Assembly (NCBI GenBank): GCA_007133145.1
Contig: SLNF01000130.1
Location: 1 to 9,993 of the forward strand
DNA from: Nitriliruptorales bacterium
Lineage (GTDB): Bacteria > Actinomycetota > Nitriliruptoria > Euzebyales > Egibacteraceae
Direction: 5' to 3'
Length of the DNA: 9,993 nt
Shown here: in pieces, positions 1 to 6,368 of the stretch
How the letters are laid out: the number at the start of each line of letters is the position of its first letter
Numbering within the stretch: position 1 is the stretch's first letter
Program-made: the position numbers and the translations under genes
The notes under the pieces: model-generated
The model's input: only the letters and a program-made list of their open reading frames with translations
Told to the model about the DNA's origin: nothing
The model's database searches: none

Positions 1-1
1 C

Positions 2-256
2 GACGTGCCCGCGACGGCAGCCCGCCTCACCGCCGCCGGCCGCCGGGTCGGCGCGATCGCGCCGTCGGCGCTGCTGCCGACCGGGCTCGAGACGGCCACG
101 GCCGCCGAGGACCCCGTCGCGCTCGCGCACCTGCTCTACGACGCGCTCCGCGACGCCGAGACGCGCGGCGTCGACGTCGTCGTCGTCGCCACCGTCTCCG
201 AGGAGGGCATCGGCCGGGCGGTCATGGACCGCCTGCGGCGGGCCGCCGCCGGCTGA
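2..256 (+). CDS. Threonylcarbamoyl-AMP synthase (Sua5/YrdC family), C-terminal fragment
   Basis: This is the 3' end of a gene cut by the left window edge. The frame is open from base 2, so the GTG at 5 is not a real start. The 84 visible residues match the Sua5 C-terminal domain: an alpha/beta piece with AHLLYDALRDAETRGVDVVVV, then EEGIGRAVMDRLRRAA, close to the usual 'PEEGLGAAINDRLRRAA' ending of Sua5 proteins. Family knowledge: Sua5 makes threonylcarbamoyl-AMP from threonine, bicarbonate and ATP in the cytoplasm. This is the first step of t6A37 modification in ANN-decoding tRNAs. The catalytic YrdC domain lies outside the window, so it cannot be checked. The presence of this C-terminal domain argues for the long Sua5 form over the short TsaC form. 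The next gene starts 12 bp downstream, so the two are probably co-transcribed. Identification rests on the tail alone. Confidence 0.8.
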   Translation, partial: DVPATAARLTAAGRRVGAIAPSALLPTGLETATAAEDPVALAHLLYDALRDAETRGVDVVVVATVSEEGIGRAVMDRLRRAAAG

Positions 257-268
257 GAAGGGGTCGCC

Positions 269-1465
269 ATGGGCGCGCAGGACTGGGAGGCCGCAACGCG
301 GGGTCCCCGTCGCGTCGTCTCGGCGCTCGCCGCCGTCGCGACGCTCGGCCTGCTGGGCGTGCTCGTCCTCCTCGCCGGCGGCGCCGAGGTGGGCACGCCG
401 GCGCCACCGGAGACCGACGAGACGCCCGGCATCGTCGTCGAGGCCGAGCCCGAGGCCGAGACGACCCCGGAGCCCGCGCCACCGCTCGTCGCCGAGGAGC
501 GGGCCCGGCGTTGGGAGCCCGAGGCCGGCGAGCCCGCGCTCGACCGCGCCGGGACCCGCTCGCTGTTCGCCCTCGACGACGCGGGTGTGCTCCACGCCCT
601 GCGGCTCGGCTCGGGACAGCGCTTCTCCAGCGAGGTCGGCGAGCCGTGGAGCGAGCTCACGCCGCAGGGCAGTGGCATCGTCCTGTGGCAGCCCGACGGC
701 CCGGCGCGCCGTCTGCCGAGCACCCTCGTCGAGCCGGGCACCGACTTCGGTGAGGTCGCCCACGTCCTGCCCGCGGCCCGCCAGGACAGCGTCGCGCTGC
801 TCGACGTCGCCCGCGACCGCGTCGTCGAGGTGGCCCCGGGCGGGACCCAGCGCGCCGCCTACGACCTCGACGAGCCCGCGCTCGTGCTCGACCTCGCGCG
901 CGACGGGCGGGCGATGGCCGCGCTGGGCGAGCAACTCGCGACGCTCACCCGCGAGGGTGCGGACCCCGACGGACCGCTGGCAGTCGAGACCCCGGTCGGG
1001 CAGGGCCAGCCGCTCGACGCCCGCGGCGGACGCGCCCTATGGGCGACCTGCGGGGCCGGCGACTGCACCGTGCACTCGGCGCGGGCCTGGGAGCCCGCCG
1101 ACAGCGTCGCGCTCGCCGCGGACGACATCACCGCCGAGGCGATCGCCGGGACCGTGAGCCCTTCGGGAGGGCAGGTCGCGGTGAGCGCCGCCGGCCGCGT
1201 CGACGGCGAGCGGCGCGGCACCGCGCTGCTGCGCGACACCGACGGCGACCGGCTCCTGCGGCTCGAGGACCTCGTCGAGCCGGCCCCCCGGGCGGTCGCG
1301 CCGGCGTGGTCGGCCGACGGCCGGCTCGTGGCCTTTGCCAGCGCCGAGGGGCTCGTGCTCATCGACCTCGCCGACGGCGAGGCCATCGAGGTGGGCTTCC
1401 CCGGCGCCACCGAACTGCGCGCGCTCGCGATCTCGACGACGATGCGCTGGGGCCAGAGCTCCTAG
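269..1465 (+). CDS. Membrane-anchored extracytoplasmic protein with a beta-propeller-like domain
   Basis: The protein has 398 residues and unknown function. The ATG at 269 follows AGAAGGGG with a 5-nt gap and sits 12 bp after the sua5 stop. A short cytoplasmic N-terminus with Arg14-Arg15 leads into one hydrophobic segment (about 16-38). This is typical of an uncleaved signal anchor with the C-terminus outside. Residues about 40-90 form a Pro/Glu/Thr-rich linker. The rest (about 90-390) is rich in beta-strand patterns. It includes two segments resembling PD40/WD40-like (TolB-type) blades, 'VSPSGGQVAVSA' near 296 and 'APAWSADGRLVAFAS' near 344. Cys261 and Cys266 (CX4C) are the only cysteines seen and could form a disulphide. 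No catalytic motif is visible. Propellers of this kind usually bind ligands or partner proteins. The sua5 neighbourhood gives no functional hint. The gene is certainly real, but the fold is inference. Confidence 0.75.
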   Translation: MGAQDWEAATRGPRRVVSALAAVATLGLLGVLVLLAGGAEVGTPAPPETDETPGIVVEAEPEAETTPEPAPPLVAEERARRWEPEAGEPALDRAGTRSLFALDDAGVLHALRLGSGQRFSSEVGEPWSELTPQGSGIVLWQPDGPARRLPSTLVEPGTDFGEVAHVLPAARQDSVALLDVARDRVVEVAPGGTQRAAYDLDEPALVLDLARDGRAMAALGEQLATLTREGADPDGPLAVETPVGQGQPLDARGGRALWATCGAGDCTVHSARAWEPADSVALAADDITAEAIAGTVSPSGGQVAVSAAGRVDGERRGTALLRDTDGDRLLRLEDLVEPAPRAVAPAWSADGRLVAFASAEGLVLIDLADGEAIEVGFPGATELRALAISTTMRWGQSS

Positions 1466-1504
1466 CGCCGCTCGACGTCGTCCCGGGTCGGGCCAACCGG
1501 CCAC

Positions 1505-1524
1505 GTGGGGGATGCGCCTCCCAC
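1505..1524 (+). terminator. GC-rich hairpin after the propeller gene
   Basis: GTGGGGG pairs with CCTCCCAC around a 6-nt ATGCGC loop (seven pairs, one of them G-U), about 40 nt after the stop at 1465. There is no T-tract, so it is at best an actinobacterial-type U-less terminator. It covers the GTG at 1505, which makes that codon an unlikely start for the next gene. Confidence 0.35.
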
Positions 1525-1538
1525 CCACCCTGGAGGGC

Positions 1539-1544
1539 TATCGT
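1539..1544 (+). promoter_or_regulatory. Possible -10 box (TATCGT) for the 154-aa gene
   Basis: TATCGT fits the TANNNT pattern of actinobacterial -10 boxes. It lies just after the 1505-1524 hairpin and about 50 nt before the chosen ATG at 1595. No good -35 hexamer is seen 16-18 nt upstream. This is a weak call that relies mainly on position. Confidence 0.25.
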
Positions 1545-1594
1545 TCCCACAGGGCGCGACCGGCGCGCGCGGCGCTTCGACCCGAGGTGTGGCG

Positions 1595-2059
1595 ATGGGC
1601 TCGACGGAGTCCCGGGACGACTGGATTCACGACTGGACGGCGCTGACCGCCGCCCGTGATGGCGAGGACCCGCGCGACCCGATCGCCCACAGCGCCCGGC
1701 TCGCGGCCTGCCTCACCGCCGCGGCCGTCGCGCTCACCCGCGCCGGTACGACCGGGCCCGACGGGCAGCCCCGCAGTGCAGCGGCGCTGGGGCTGGCCCG
1801 AGCCCTCGCCGAGGAGGCTCCCTGGCCCCCGAGCGAGGCGGCCGAGGGCCCCTGCACCGCGCCGTCCTCGGCAGGCCACCTCGCGCGCTTCCTCACCGCG
1901 CTCGAGGAGGCCGCCCACGCGGTGTACCACTGCCGGCGCGTCCTCCACCCGCGAGGGCGCTGCTGGTTCTCCGCCGCCGGACCGGAGTCGGGGCTCTGCG
2001 GCGAGGTCCTGAGCGCCGCGCACACGATGCGGGCGTCCCGCGCGTCGCTATCGGGCTGA
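1595..2059 (+). CDS. Hypothetical protein with five cysteines (154 aa)
   Basis: I do not recognise this protein. The ATG at 1595 is chosen because GAGGTG (1584-1589) sits 5 nt upstream. The in-frame GTG at 1505 would add 30 low-complexity residues and lies inside a hairpin. Third-position G/C is strong throughout, supporting real coding. The protein is alanine-rich and looks mostly helical. It has an acidic N-terminus with Trp10 and Trp14, a helix around 31-50, and a Pro-rich stretch around 75-90. Its conserved-looking C-terminal part has AHAVYHCRR (107-115) and HPRGRCWF (118-125). Cysteines are at 39, 87, 113, 123 and 135. The Cys/His cluster in 108-135 could bind a metal or form disulphides, but no known zinc motif fits cleanly. 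There is no signal peptide or membrane segment, so it is probably cytoplasmic. The gene converges on recD2, 72 bp away. No function can be assigned. Confidence 0.65.
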   Translation: MGSTESRDDWIHDWTALTAARDGEDPRDPIAHSARLAACLTAAAVALTRAGTTGPDGQPRSAAALGLARALAEEAPWPPSEAAEGPCTAPSSAGHLARFLTALEEAAHAVYHCRRVLHPRGRCWFSAAGPESGLCGEVLSAAHTMRASRASLSG

Positions 2060-2070
2060 GTCGGCCCCGC

Positions 2071-2091
2071 CGGCGCGCCACCAACGCGCCG
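2071..2091. terminator. Hairpin between convergent genes
   Basis: CGGCGCG and CGCGCCG form a perfect 7-bp all-GC stem around a 7-nt CCACCAA loop. The hairpin lies 12 nt after the stop of the 154-aa gene and 40 nt beyond the stop of the opposite-strand recD2. Its position suits a bidirectional terminator. There is no T-tract on either strand, so termination is inferred. Confidence 0.4.
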
Positions 2092-2131
2092 CCAGCCCCT
2101 TGGAGGCCCGCGGGCGCCGGCCGTCCCCGAG

Positions 2132-4330
2132 TCAGGCCGTCGCGGCGACGAGCCGCTCGGCGAGCCGCGTCGCCCGCTGTCGCGCGCCCGAGCCGGTGCG
2201 GGACGCCGCGGCCGGCAGCAGCGCGGGGTCACCGACGAGCAGGAGGCCGTCGCGGGCCCGGGTGATCGCGGTGTAGACGAGCTCACGGGTGAGCATCGCG
2301 CGGTGCCCACGGTCGAGCACGAGCACGACGACCGGCCACTCCCCGCCCTGGGACTTGTGCACGGTGAGGCACCACGCCGGACGCAGGTCGCCGGCCTGCG
2401 CCGCCTCGTAGGGCACGACGCCCTGCGGGAAGGCCACCTCGAGGGTGCCCTCAGCCGCGTCGGCGGCGATGACCTCGCCGACGTCGCCGTTGGCCACCCC
2501 GAGCTCGGCGTCGTTGCGCGTCTGCACGACGCGGTCGCCCTCGTGCAGCCCGGCGGTGGCCGGCCGTCCCCCCGCGGGGTTGAGGGCGTCCTTGAGCGCG
2601 GCGTTGAGCGCGTCGACGCCGGCCGGTCCGCGGTACATCGGGCTGAGGACCTGGACGTCGCCGGGCGCGCAGCCGAAGAACGCCGGCGCACGCTCGGCGA
2701 CGATCGCCGCGACCCGCTCGGGCACCGCGCGGGAGCGCTCGGGGACCGCGAAGACGTCGCGGTCGCGACCGCGGGGCGCGGTCACCTCGCCGGCGTTGAC
2801 CGCGTGGGCGAGGGTGACGATGCGGCTCTGAGCGGCCTGGCGGTGGATCGTCGTCAGCCGGGTCGCGCCGAGGCGCGCGCCGTCGCCCGCAGCGGCGAGC
2901 AGGTCGCGCAGCACCGCGCCGGGACCCACCGACGGCAGCTGGTCGGCGTCGCCGACGAGCAGGAGGTGCGCGCCGTCGTCGACTGCGGCGAGCAGCGCCG
3001 CGGCGAGGTGGAGGTCGGCCATCGACCACTCGTCGACGACGAGGAGGTCGTAGGGCAGCCGGCGCTGCCGCCCGTAGGTGAAGGCGAACCCCCCGTCCCC
3101 CCGCGGCTGGGCGTCGAGGAGGCGGTGCACCGTCGAGGCGGGACGCCCGGTGAGCTCCTCGACGCGTTTGGCCGCCCTGCCGGTCGGCGCGGCGCTCGCC
3201 ACCCGCAGGTCGGCCTCCTCGCAGACGCGCACGACCTCGAGGATCGCCCGCGTCTTGCCGGTGCCCGGACCCCCGGTGAGCACGCTCACCGGCTCGGCGA
3301 GCGCAGTGCGCACCGCCGCCGCCTGCTCGGCGACGAGCCCGTCGTCGAGGTCGGGGTCCTCCCCGACCGCGGCGGTGACCCGGGAGCGCGCGGCGGCAAG
3401 CCGGGCGACGTCGGCGGCGATCCCGCGCTCGGCGGCGAGGTCGGCCGGGGTGTACCAGACCCGACCCGCGCCATCGTCGGCGTCGGTGACCTCCTCGAGC
3501 CCCGGCTCGCAGGCCAGCCGTCCCCGCGCGACGGCGAGGTCGAGGCCGCGACGGCCGTCGATCGCGTCGACGCCGAGCAGCGCCGCGCTGTCGCTCGTGA
3601 GGGTCTCGGTGGCCACGGCGACATGCCCGCCGCGGGCACGCAGGGTGGCGTGGGCCGCGCCCGCGCCGGCGGCGAGGCGCCGGTCGTCGTAGGCGTCGAG
3701 CCCAGCTGCCCGCGCGAGGCCTTCGGCGTGGGCCCAGCGCGCCGCCGGCACCTCGAGGAGCCGGTAGGGGTCCTCCTCGAGGAGCGTCTCGGCGCGGTCA
3801 CCGAAGACGCGGTGCGCCCCTTGGGCGATACTCGCGGGCACGCCCGCGACGCTGAGGCGCTCGACGAGGGCGGCGAGCGCGCCGGCCTCGCGCCACGCCG
3901 CGGCGATGCGCTGCGCGAGCGCCGGCGAGACGCCCCGCACCTTCGCGAGCGACTCGGGCTCACGCTCGATGACCTCGGGCAGCTCGAGGCCGAAGGCCGC
4001 GACGAGCCGCTCGGCGGTGCGCGGGCCCACACCGGTGAAGCGCGGCGAGGCGAGGAAGACCCTGAGCGCCTCGGCCCGCTCCGGCGGCGCGAGCTCGTAG
4101 TAGAGCGCCTCGAAGGTCATGCCGTGGCGGGGGTGGTCCACCCACCGTCCGACGAGGCGCAGGGGCTGCCCCGCGCTGACCCCTGCGAGCGGGCCCGCCG
4201 CCCGGAGCTCTCCGTCGTCGCCGAGGAGCTCGACGACGCCGAACCCGGACGCCGGGTCGGCGAAGACGACGAAGCTCACCTCACCGACGACGACCTCGTC
4301 GGCGACGCCGGACAGGGTGGGCTCGCGCAC
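2132..4330 (-). CDS. recD2: ATP-dependent RecD2-type DNA helicase (SF1B, 5'-3')
   Basis: From the GTG at 4330 the protein has 732 residues, normal for RecD2 (about 720-780). An OB-like N-terminal part (about 13-82) precedes helix-hairpin-helix segments (about 98-150, FTGVGPRTAERL and KVRGVSPALAQRI). This extension separates RecD2 from RecBCD-type RecD. Helicase motifs follow: Walker A GGPGTGKT at 353-360 (Lys359), Walker B VVDEWSM with Asp433-Glu434, GDADQLPSVG from 460, HRQ at 496-498, VHKSQG at 657-662 and YTAITRAR at 686-693. All key residues are intact. The Trp inside DEWSM is a small variation on the usual DEAS/DEIS. Family knowledge: RecD2 unwinds DNA 5'-3' on ssDNA tails and works in repair and fork maintenance without RecBC. 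A GTG at 4351 would add 7 residues, but its ribosome-binding region lies inside a 12-bp hairpin. The GTG at 4330 has no clear SD, and a leaderless start is possible. Confidence 0.95.
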   Translation of the reverse strand: MREPTLSGVADEVVVGEVSFVVFADPASGFGVVELLGDDGELRAAGPLAGVSAGQPLRLVGRWVDHPRHGMTFEALYYELAPPERAEALRVFLASPRFTGVGPRTAERLVAAFGLELPEVIEREPESLAKVRGVSPALAQRIAAAWREAGALAALVERLSVAGVPASIAQGAHRVFGDRAETLLEEDPYRLLEVPAARWAHAEGLARAAGLDAYDDRRLAAGAGAAHATLRARGGHVAVATETLTSDSAALLGVDAIDGRRGLDLAVARGRLACEPGLEEVTDADDGAGRVWYTPADLAAERGIAADVARLAAARSRVTAAVGEDPDLDDGLVAEQAAAVRTALAEPVSVLTGGPGTGKTRAILEVVRVCEEADLRVASAAPTGRAAKRVEELTGRPASTVHRLLDAQPRGDGGFAFTYGRQRRLPYDLLVVDEWSMADLHLAAALLAAVDDGAHLLLVGDADQLPSVGPGAVLRDLLAAAGDGARLGATRLTTIHRQAAQSRIVTLAHAVNAGEVTAPRGRDRDVFAVPERSRAVPERVAAIVAERAPAFFGCAPGDVQVLSPMYRGPAGVDALNAALKDALNPAGGRPATAGLHEGDRVVQTRNDAELGVANGDVGEVIAADAAEGTLEVAFPQGVVPYEAAQAGDLRPAWCLTVHKSQGGEWPVVVLVLDRGHRAMLTRELVYTAITRARDGLLLVGDPALLPAAASRTGSGARQRATRLAERLVAATA

Positions 4331-4354
4331 GGTCGGAGTGTGCCACCGCACGCG

Positions 4355-4383
4355 GGCCGGACCCGCGCCGGGCGGGTCCGGCC
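4355..4383 (-). terminator. Perfect 12-bp inverted repeat between the BON gene and recD2
   Basis: GGCCGGACCCGC (4355-4366) and GCGGGTCCGGCC (4372-4383) are exact reverse complements around a 5-nt loop, the strongest hairpin in the window. On the minus strand it starts 17 nt after the BON-gene stop and ends 4 nt before the GTG at 4351. The simplest reading is a terminator for the BON gene, though it has no T-tract. A palindromic operator or an RNA element controlling recD2 is also possible. Confidence 0.55.
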
Positions 4384-4400
4384 TGGGGACCGCCGGACGG

Positions 4401-5216
4401 TCAGCCCTCGGGCTCGCCTTCGATGACGTTGACGCGCAGGTCGATGTCCTCGACCCCGGGGACGGTGGCGATGACCGCCCTGATCTCCTCCTCGTCGGTG
4501 CCCTCGGGCACCGCGCCGCGCACGAAGACGGTGTTCTCCGCGACGTTGATGTTGAGCTTGGGCAGCCCGCTCGTGCGGGGGTCCTGCCCGAGCCGCGTGC
4601 GGACCTCGTCGGCGACGGGCTTCTGGTCGGCGGGGGTCGCGAGGTCGGGGGTGTCCTGCCCGACGCGGCTCGCGATGCGCTCCAGCTCCTCCACGGTCTC
4701 GTGCTTGCGCGACCCGGCGACGACCCCGGCGACGAAGCCGGCGACGACGCCCGCGCCCGCGAGGAGCCACTTGCCCGCGCTGCGCTTCTTGTTGACGGGC
4801 CGCACCCCGAGCTTCTCCCCCGCGGGGCTCTGGGTCAGCCAGTCGCCGACCGAGGCGAGGGTCTTGTCGGTGGCCTCGCTCGCCGTGGCCCGAGCTTGGC
4901 GGTACTGCTCGGAGTCACGGACCTTCTCGGCGAGCTCGGCGGCCTTGTCGTCGATGCCTCGCTCGTGGATCTGCTCGCGGGCCTTGTCGAGGAGTTCCTC
5001 GCCCGTGGCTTGGGCCTTGGCGAGCGCCTCGGACTCCCTCACCCGCTCGGCGAGCTGGTTCGCCTGCTCGGCGAGCTCGGCGGCACGCTCCTCGAGCTTG
5101 GCGTCCTTGGCGATGGTCTTGGCCTGGCTCTTGAGCTCCTTGGCCTGCTTGCGCAACTCATCGGCCTGCTTCTCCGCGCCCTTGCGCATCCTCTTCGCCT
5201 TCCGGGTGCTCGACAT
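4401..5216 (-). CDS. Coiled-coil, single-TM protein with C-terminal BON domain
   Basis: The ATG at 5216 is preceded on its strand by GGGAGGGG about 8 nt away. The open frame continues upstream to 5780, but that extension lacks an SD and crosses the divergent spacer. The product has 271 residues. A basic N-terminus (MSSTRKAKRMRKG) leads into a long charged helical/coiled-coil region (about 10-120), rich in Ala, Glu, Lys and Gln. Next come a basic KKR patch (143-145), a Gly/Ala/Val membrane segment (about 150-168, WLLAGAGVVAGFVAGVVAG) and a BON domain (about 200-267) with LNINVAENTVFVRGAV and VPGVEDIDLRVNV. Family knowledge: BON domains (OsmY, Kbp, secretins) bind phospholipid or other ligands and often link to envelope stress. 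Residues 54-80 and 94-120 form an imperfect repeat, LAERVRESE and LAEKVRDSE, exactly 40 residues apart. Basic residues flank both ends of the membrane segment, so topology is unclear. Role: probably envelope-associated, substrate unknown. Confidence 0.8.
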   Translation of the reverse strand: MSSTRKAKRMRKGAEKQADELRKQAKELKSQAKTIAKDAKLEERAAELAEQANQLAERVRESEALAKAQATGEELLDKAREQIHERGIDDKAAELAEKVRDSEQYRQARATASEATDKTLASVGDWLTQSPAGEKLGVRPVNKKRSAGKWLLAGAGVVAGFVAGVVAGSRKHETVEELERIASRVGQDTPDLATPADQKPVADEVRTRLGQDPRTSGLPKLNINVAENTVFVRGAVPEGTDEEEIRAVIATVPGVEDIDLRVNVIEGEPEG

Positions 5217-5420
5217 CGCGTTGTTCCCCTCCCTGATCGTGCGGCTCGACGGCCGCGCGGGTGGTCCTTCCCGGGCTGGCCTCGGCGGAAACCGTGCGAC
5301 GGGCGCCGCCACGACAACATCCCGCGCACCGTACCGCCGCGGAGCGGGTTCCGTGACTCCGCCACGCCCACGGCGCACAATGCGTCGTCGTTGCCCCGAC
5401 GTCGCAGGAGTCCGTGCCGC
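5217..5420. other. Divergent intergenic spacer (204 bp)
   Basis: This non-coding stretch separates the BON gene (-) from the 130-aa gene (+). It should carry promoters in both directions. Toward the plus gene, GTGACT and CACAAT are 17 nt apart (listed separately). Toward the BON gene, a TANNNT-type TACGGT lies on the minus strand at 5333-5328, about 112 nt before its ATG, without a convincing -35. It has no tRNA-like, repeat or ORF content that I can support. Confidence 0.5.
5353..5381 (+). promoter_or_regulatory. Possible sigma-70-type promoter for the 130-aa gene
   Basis: GTGACT (5353-5358) resembles the -35 TTGACA, and CACAAT (5376-5381) resembles the -10 TATAAT. The spacer is exactly 17 nt. 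The -10 box is 39 nt before the ATG at 5421, leaving room for the CAGGAG site at 5405-5410. This is a visual match only. Confidence 0.35.
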
Positions 5421-5813
5421 ATGAGTCCCGCAGGCCCCGCCTCCGAGCACGGCCGCGAGCGCGTGCTCGTGCGCCTGCCTCGCGCGGGGGCCGGCGTCGA
5501 GGCCCTGCCCACCGTCGATCCCGCCGACGCGGTGAGCGTCTCGCTCACCGACGCCACCGGGGCGCTCGGCGCCGCGAGCGCGCTCACCGACCGCGGCTAC
5601 CGCGTCGTCGGCGCCGTGGCCGGTCGCGAGTCCGGCTCGTGGATCGACGTGCTCATCCCCCGCGCGGTCCTCGCCGGTCACGAGGGCTGGCGGGCGCTCC
5701 TCGCCTCCGGGGGCGGGCGGGTGCTCCACCCTTCGTTCGGCCCCGTCGCTGCGGTGTTCGGACCGGTGCTCGCCGCCCACGCGGCGGTGCGGGACGGGCC
5801 TGTGGTCCCGTGA
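5421..5813 (+). CDS. Hypothetical small cytoplasmic protein (130 aa)
   Basis: I do not recognise this family. The ATG at 5421 follows GCAGGAG (5404-5410) at 10 nt. The frame is open far upstream, but that part is antisense to the BON gene. Codon use has the strong third-position G/C of its neighbours. The product has no signal peptide, membrane segment or cysteine. Alternating hydrophobic strands and helices suggest a small alpha/beta protein: VLVRLPRAG (15-23), AVSVSLTDATGALGAASALT (37-56), YRVVGAVAG (60-68), SWIDVLIPR (73-81), and a Gly/Pro/Phe C-terminal part with HPSFGPVAAVFGP (103-115). The section 37-80 loosely resembles an ACT-type beta-alpha-beta layout (V-V-L-D-x-x-G-AL), but that is a faint pattern only. 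It is transcribed divergently from the BON gene and converges on the RsbW-like gene 24 bp away. No function is proposed. Confidence 0.65.
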   Translation: MSPAGPASEHGRERVLVRLPRAGAGVEALPTVDPADAVSVSLTDATGALGAASALTDRGYRVVGAVAGRESGSWIDVLIPRAVLAGHEGWRALLASGGGRVLHPSFGPVAAVFGPVLAAHAAVRDGPVVP

Positions 5814-5821
5814 GACCCGCC

Positions 5822-5836
5822 CGGCCGCCCCGGCCG
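5822..5836. terminator. Short GC hairpin between convergent genes
   Basis: Two CGGCCG hexamers flank CCC, allowing a 6-bp stem with a 3-nt loop inside the 24-bp gap between convergent stops at 5813 and 5838. It may serve both directions. There is no T-tract, and CGGCCG is common in DNA of this composition, so confidence is low. Confidence 0.3.
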
Positions 5837-5837
5837 C

Positions 5838-6266
5838 TCAGGTCCGCGGCTCGAGCGCGGCTTCCTCGTCGAGCGCGAGCTCGCGCCAGCGCTTGACGAG
5901 GCGCACTCGCATCGCCGCGTCCTCGCGGACGAACTCGAGATCGTCGACGAGCGCGCCGATGAGCGAGAGCCCGCGGCCGGCCTCCTCGTCGTCGTGGACC
6001 TCCGAGCCAGCGACGACGAAGCCCGGCCCGAGGTCGACGACCTCGACCTCGCAACCGTCGGCGTCGACGGCAAGGTGGACGGAGTAGTCGTCGACGCCGC
6101 TGGCGTGGCGCACGACGTTGCCGCAAGCCTCGGTGATCGCCACTTGGAGGTCGTCCACAGCGTCCTGCGGCGCGTTGACCTCGGCGAGGAGGCTGCCGGC
6201 GACCCGCCGCATCACGGCCACGTAGCGCGCATCACGGGGCAGCCTGAGTTGCATGTGAAGCTGCAC
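5838..6266 (-). CDS. RsbW-like anti-sigma factor / serine kinase (HATPase_c domain)
   Basis: The GTG at 6266 is preferred because GGGAGG lies 8 nt upstream. The in-frame ATG at 6254 would be 20 nt from that site. The 142-residue product is a single GHKL-type ATPase domain of the RsbW/SpoIIAB class. The N box is EACGNVVRHA (Glu46, Asn50). The G1 box is DLGPGF (Asp78, Gly80, Gly82). A short G2 box follows, GRGLSLIGALVDDLEF (from 97). Family knowledge: such proteins bind an alternative sigma factor and phosphorylate a Ser/Thr on an anti-anti-sigma (STAS) partner, releasing or holding sigma by ATP/ADP state. In actinobacteria many copies stand alone and may also act in other partner switches. Neither a STAS protein nor a sigma gene is in this window, so partner and regulon are unknown. 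The tail after about 128 is acidic and variable. Confidence 0.9.
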   Translation of the reverse strand: MQLHMQLRLPRDARYVAVMRRVAGSLLAEVNAPQDAVDDLQVAITEACGNVVRHASGVDDYSVHLAVDADGCEVEVVDLGPGFVVAGSEVHDDEEAGRGLSLIGALVDDLEFVREDAAMRVRLVKRWRELALDEEAALEPRT

Positions 6267-6368
6267 CGCTGTCGCCTCCCGCGTGGTCCACCATCTCGGC
6301 CGCTGGCCGTCGGCCGTTGACGGAGGCAGGCTTCCCCTCGTCGAGACGCGCTAACCGCAGGAGCCTCC
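6267..6368. promoter_or_regulatory. Divergent promoter region (102 bp)
   Basis: This spacer separates the RsbW-like gene (-) from the EEP hydrolase gene (+), so it must hold both promoters unless transcription enters from elsewhere. TTGACG (6317-6322, +) is a good -35 match but no convincing -10 follows at 16-19 nt. Two CGGCCG palindromes (6297-6302 and 6311-6316) lie 14 bp apart start to start and could be an operator, or simply reflect base composition. Confidence 0.3.

Noticed and set aside
174..189. GTC/CGTCGTCGTC repeat near the start of the window
   Set aside because: It encodes the Val-rich strand of the Sua5 C-terminal domain (DVVVVATV) and reflects codon bias, not a separate repeat element.
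2303..4426. A 707-codon open frame on the + strand across the recD2 region
   Set aside because: It is antisense to a helicase with all motifs in order. Its translation is low-complexity Arg/Gly/Glu text with no family features, and high GC removes stop codons on the opposite strand.
4119..5420. Upstream extension of the 130-aa gene
   Set aside because: This part is antisense to the recD2 5' end and the BON gene, and the ATG at 5421 has a good SD.
5217..5780. N-terminal extension of the BON gene
   Set aside because: It lacks an SD, crosses the divergent spacer and covers most of the opposite-strand 130-aa gene. The start at 5216 has a strong SD.
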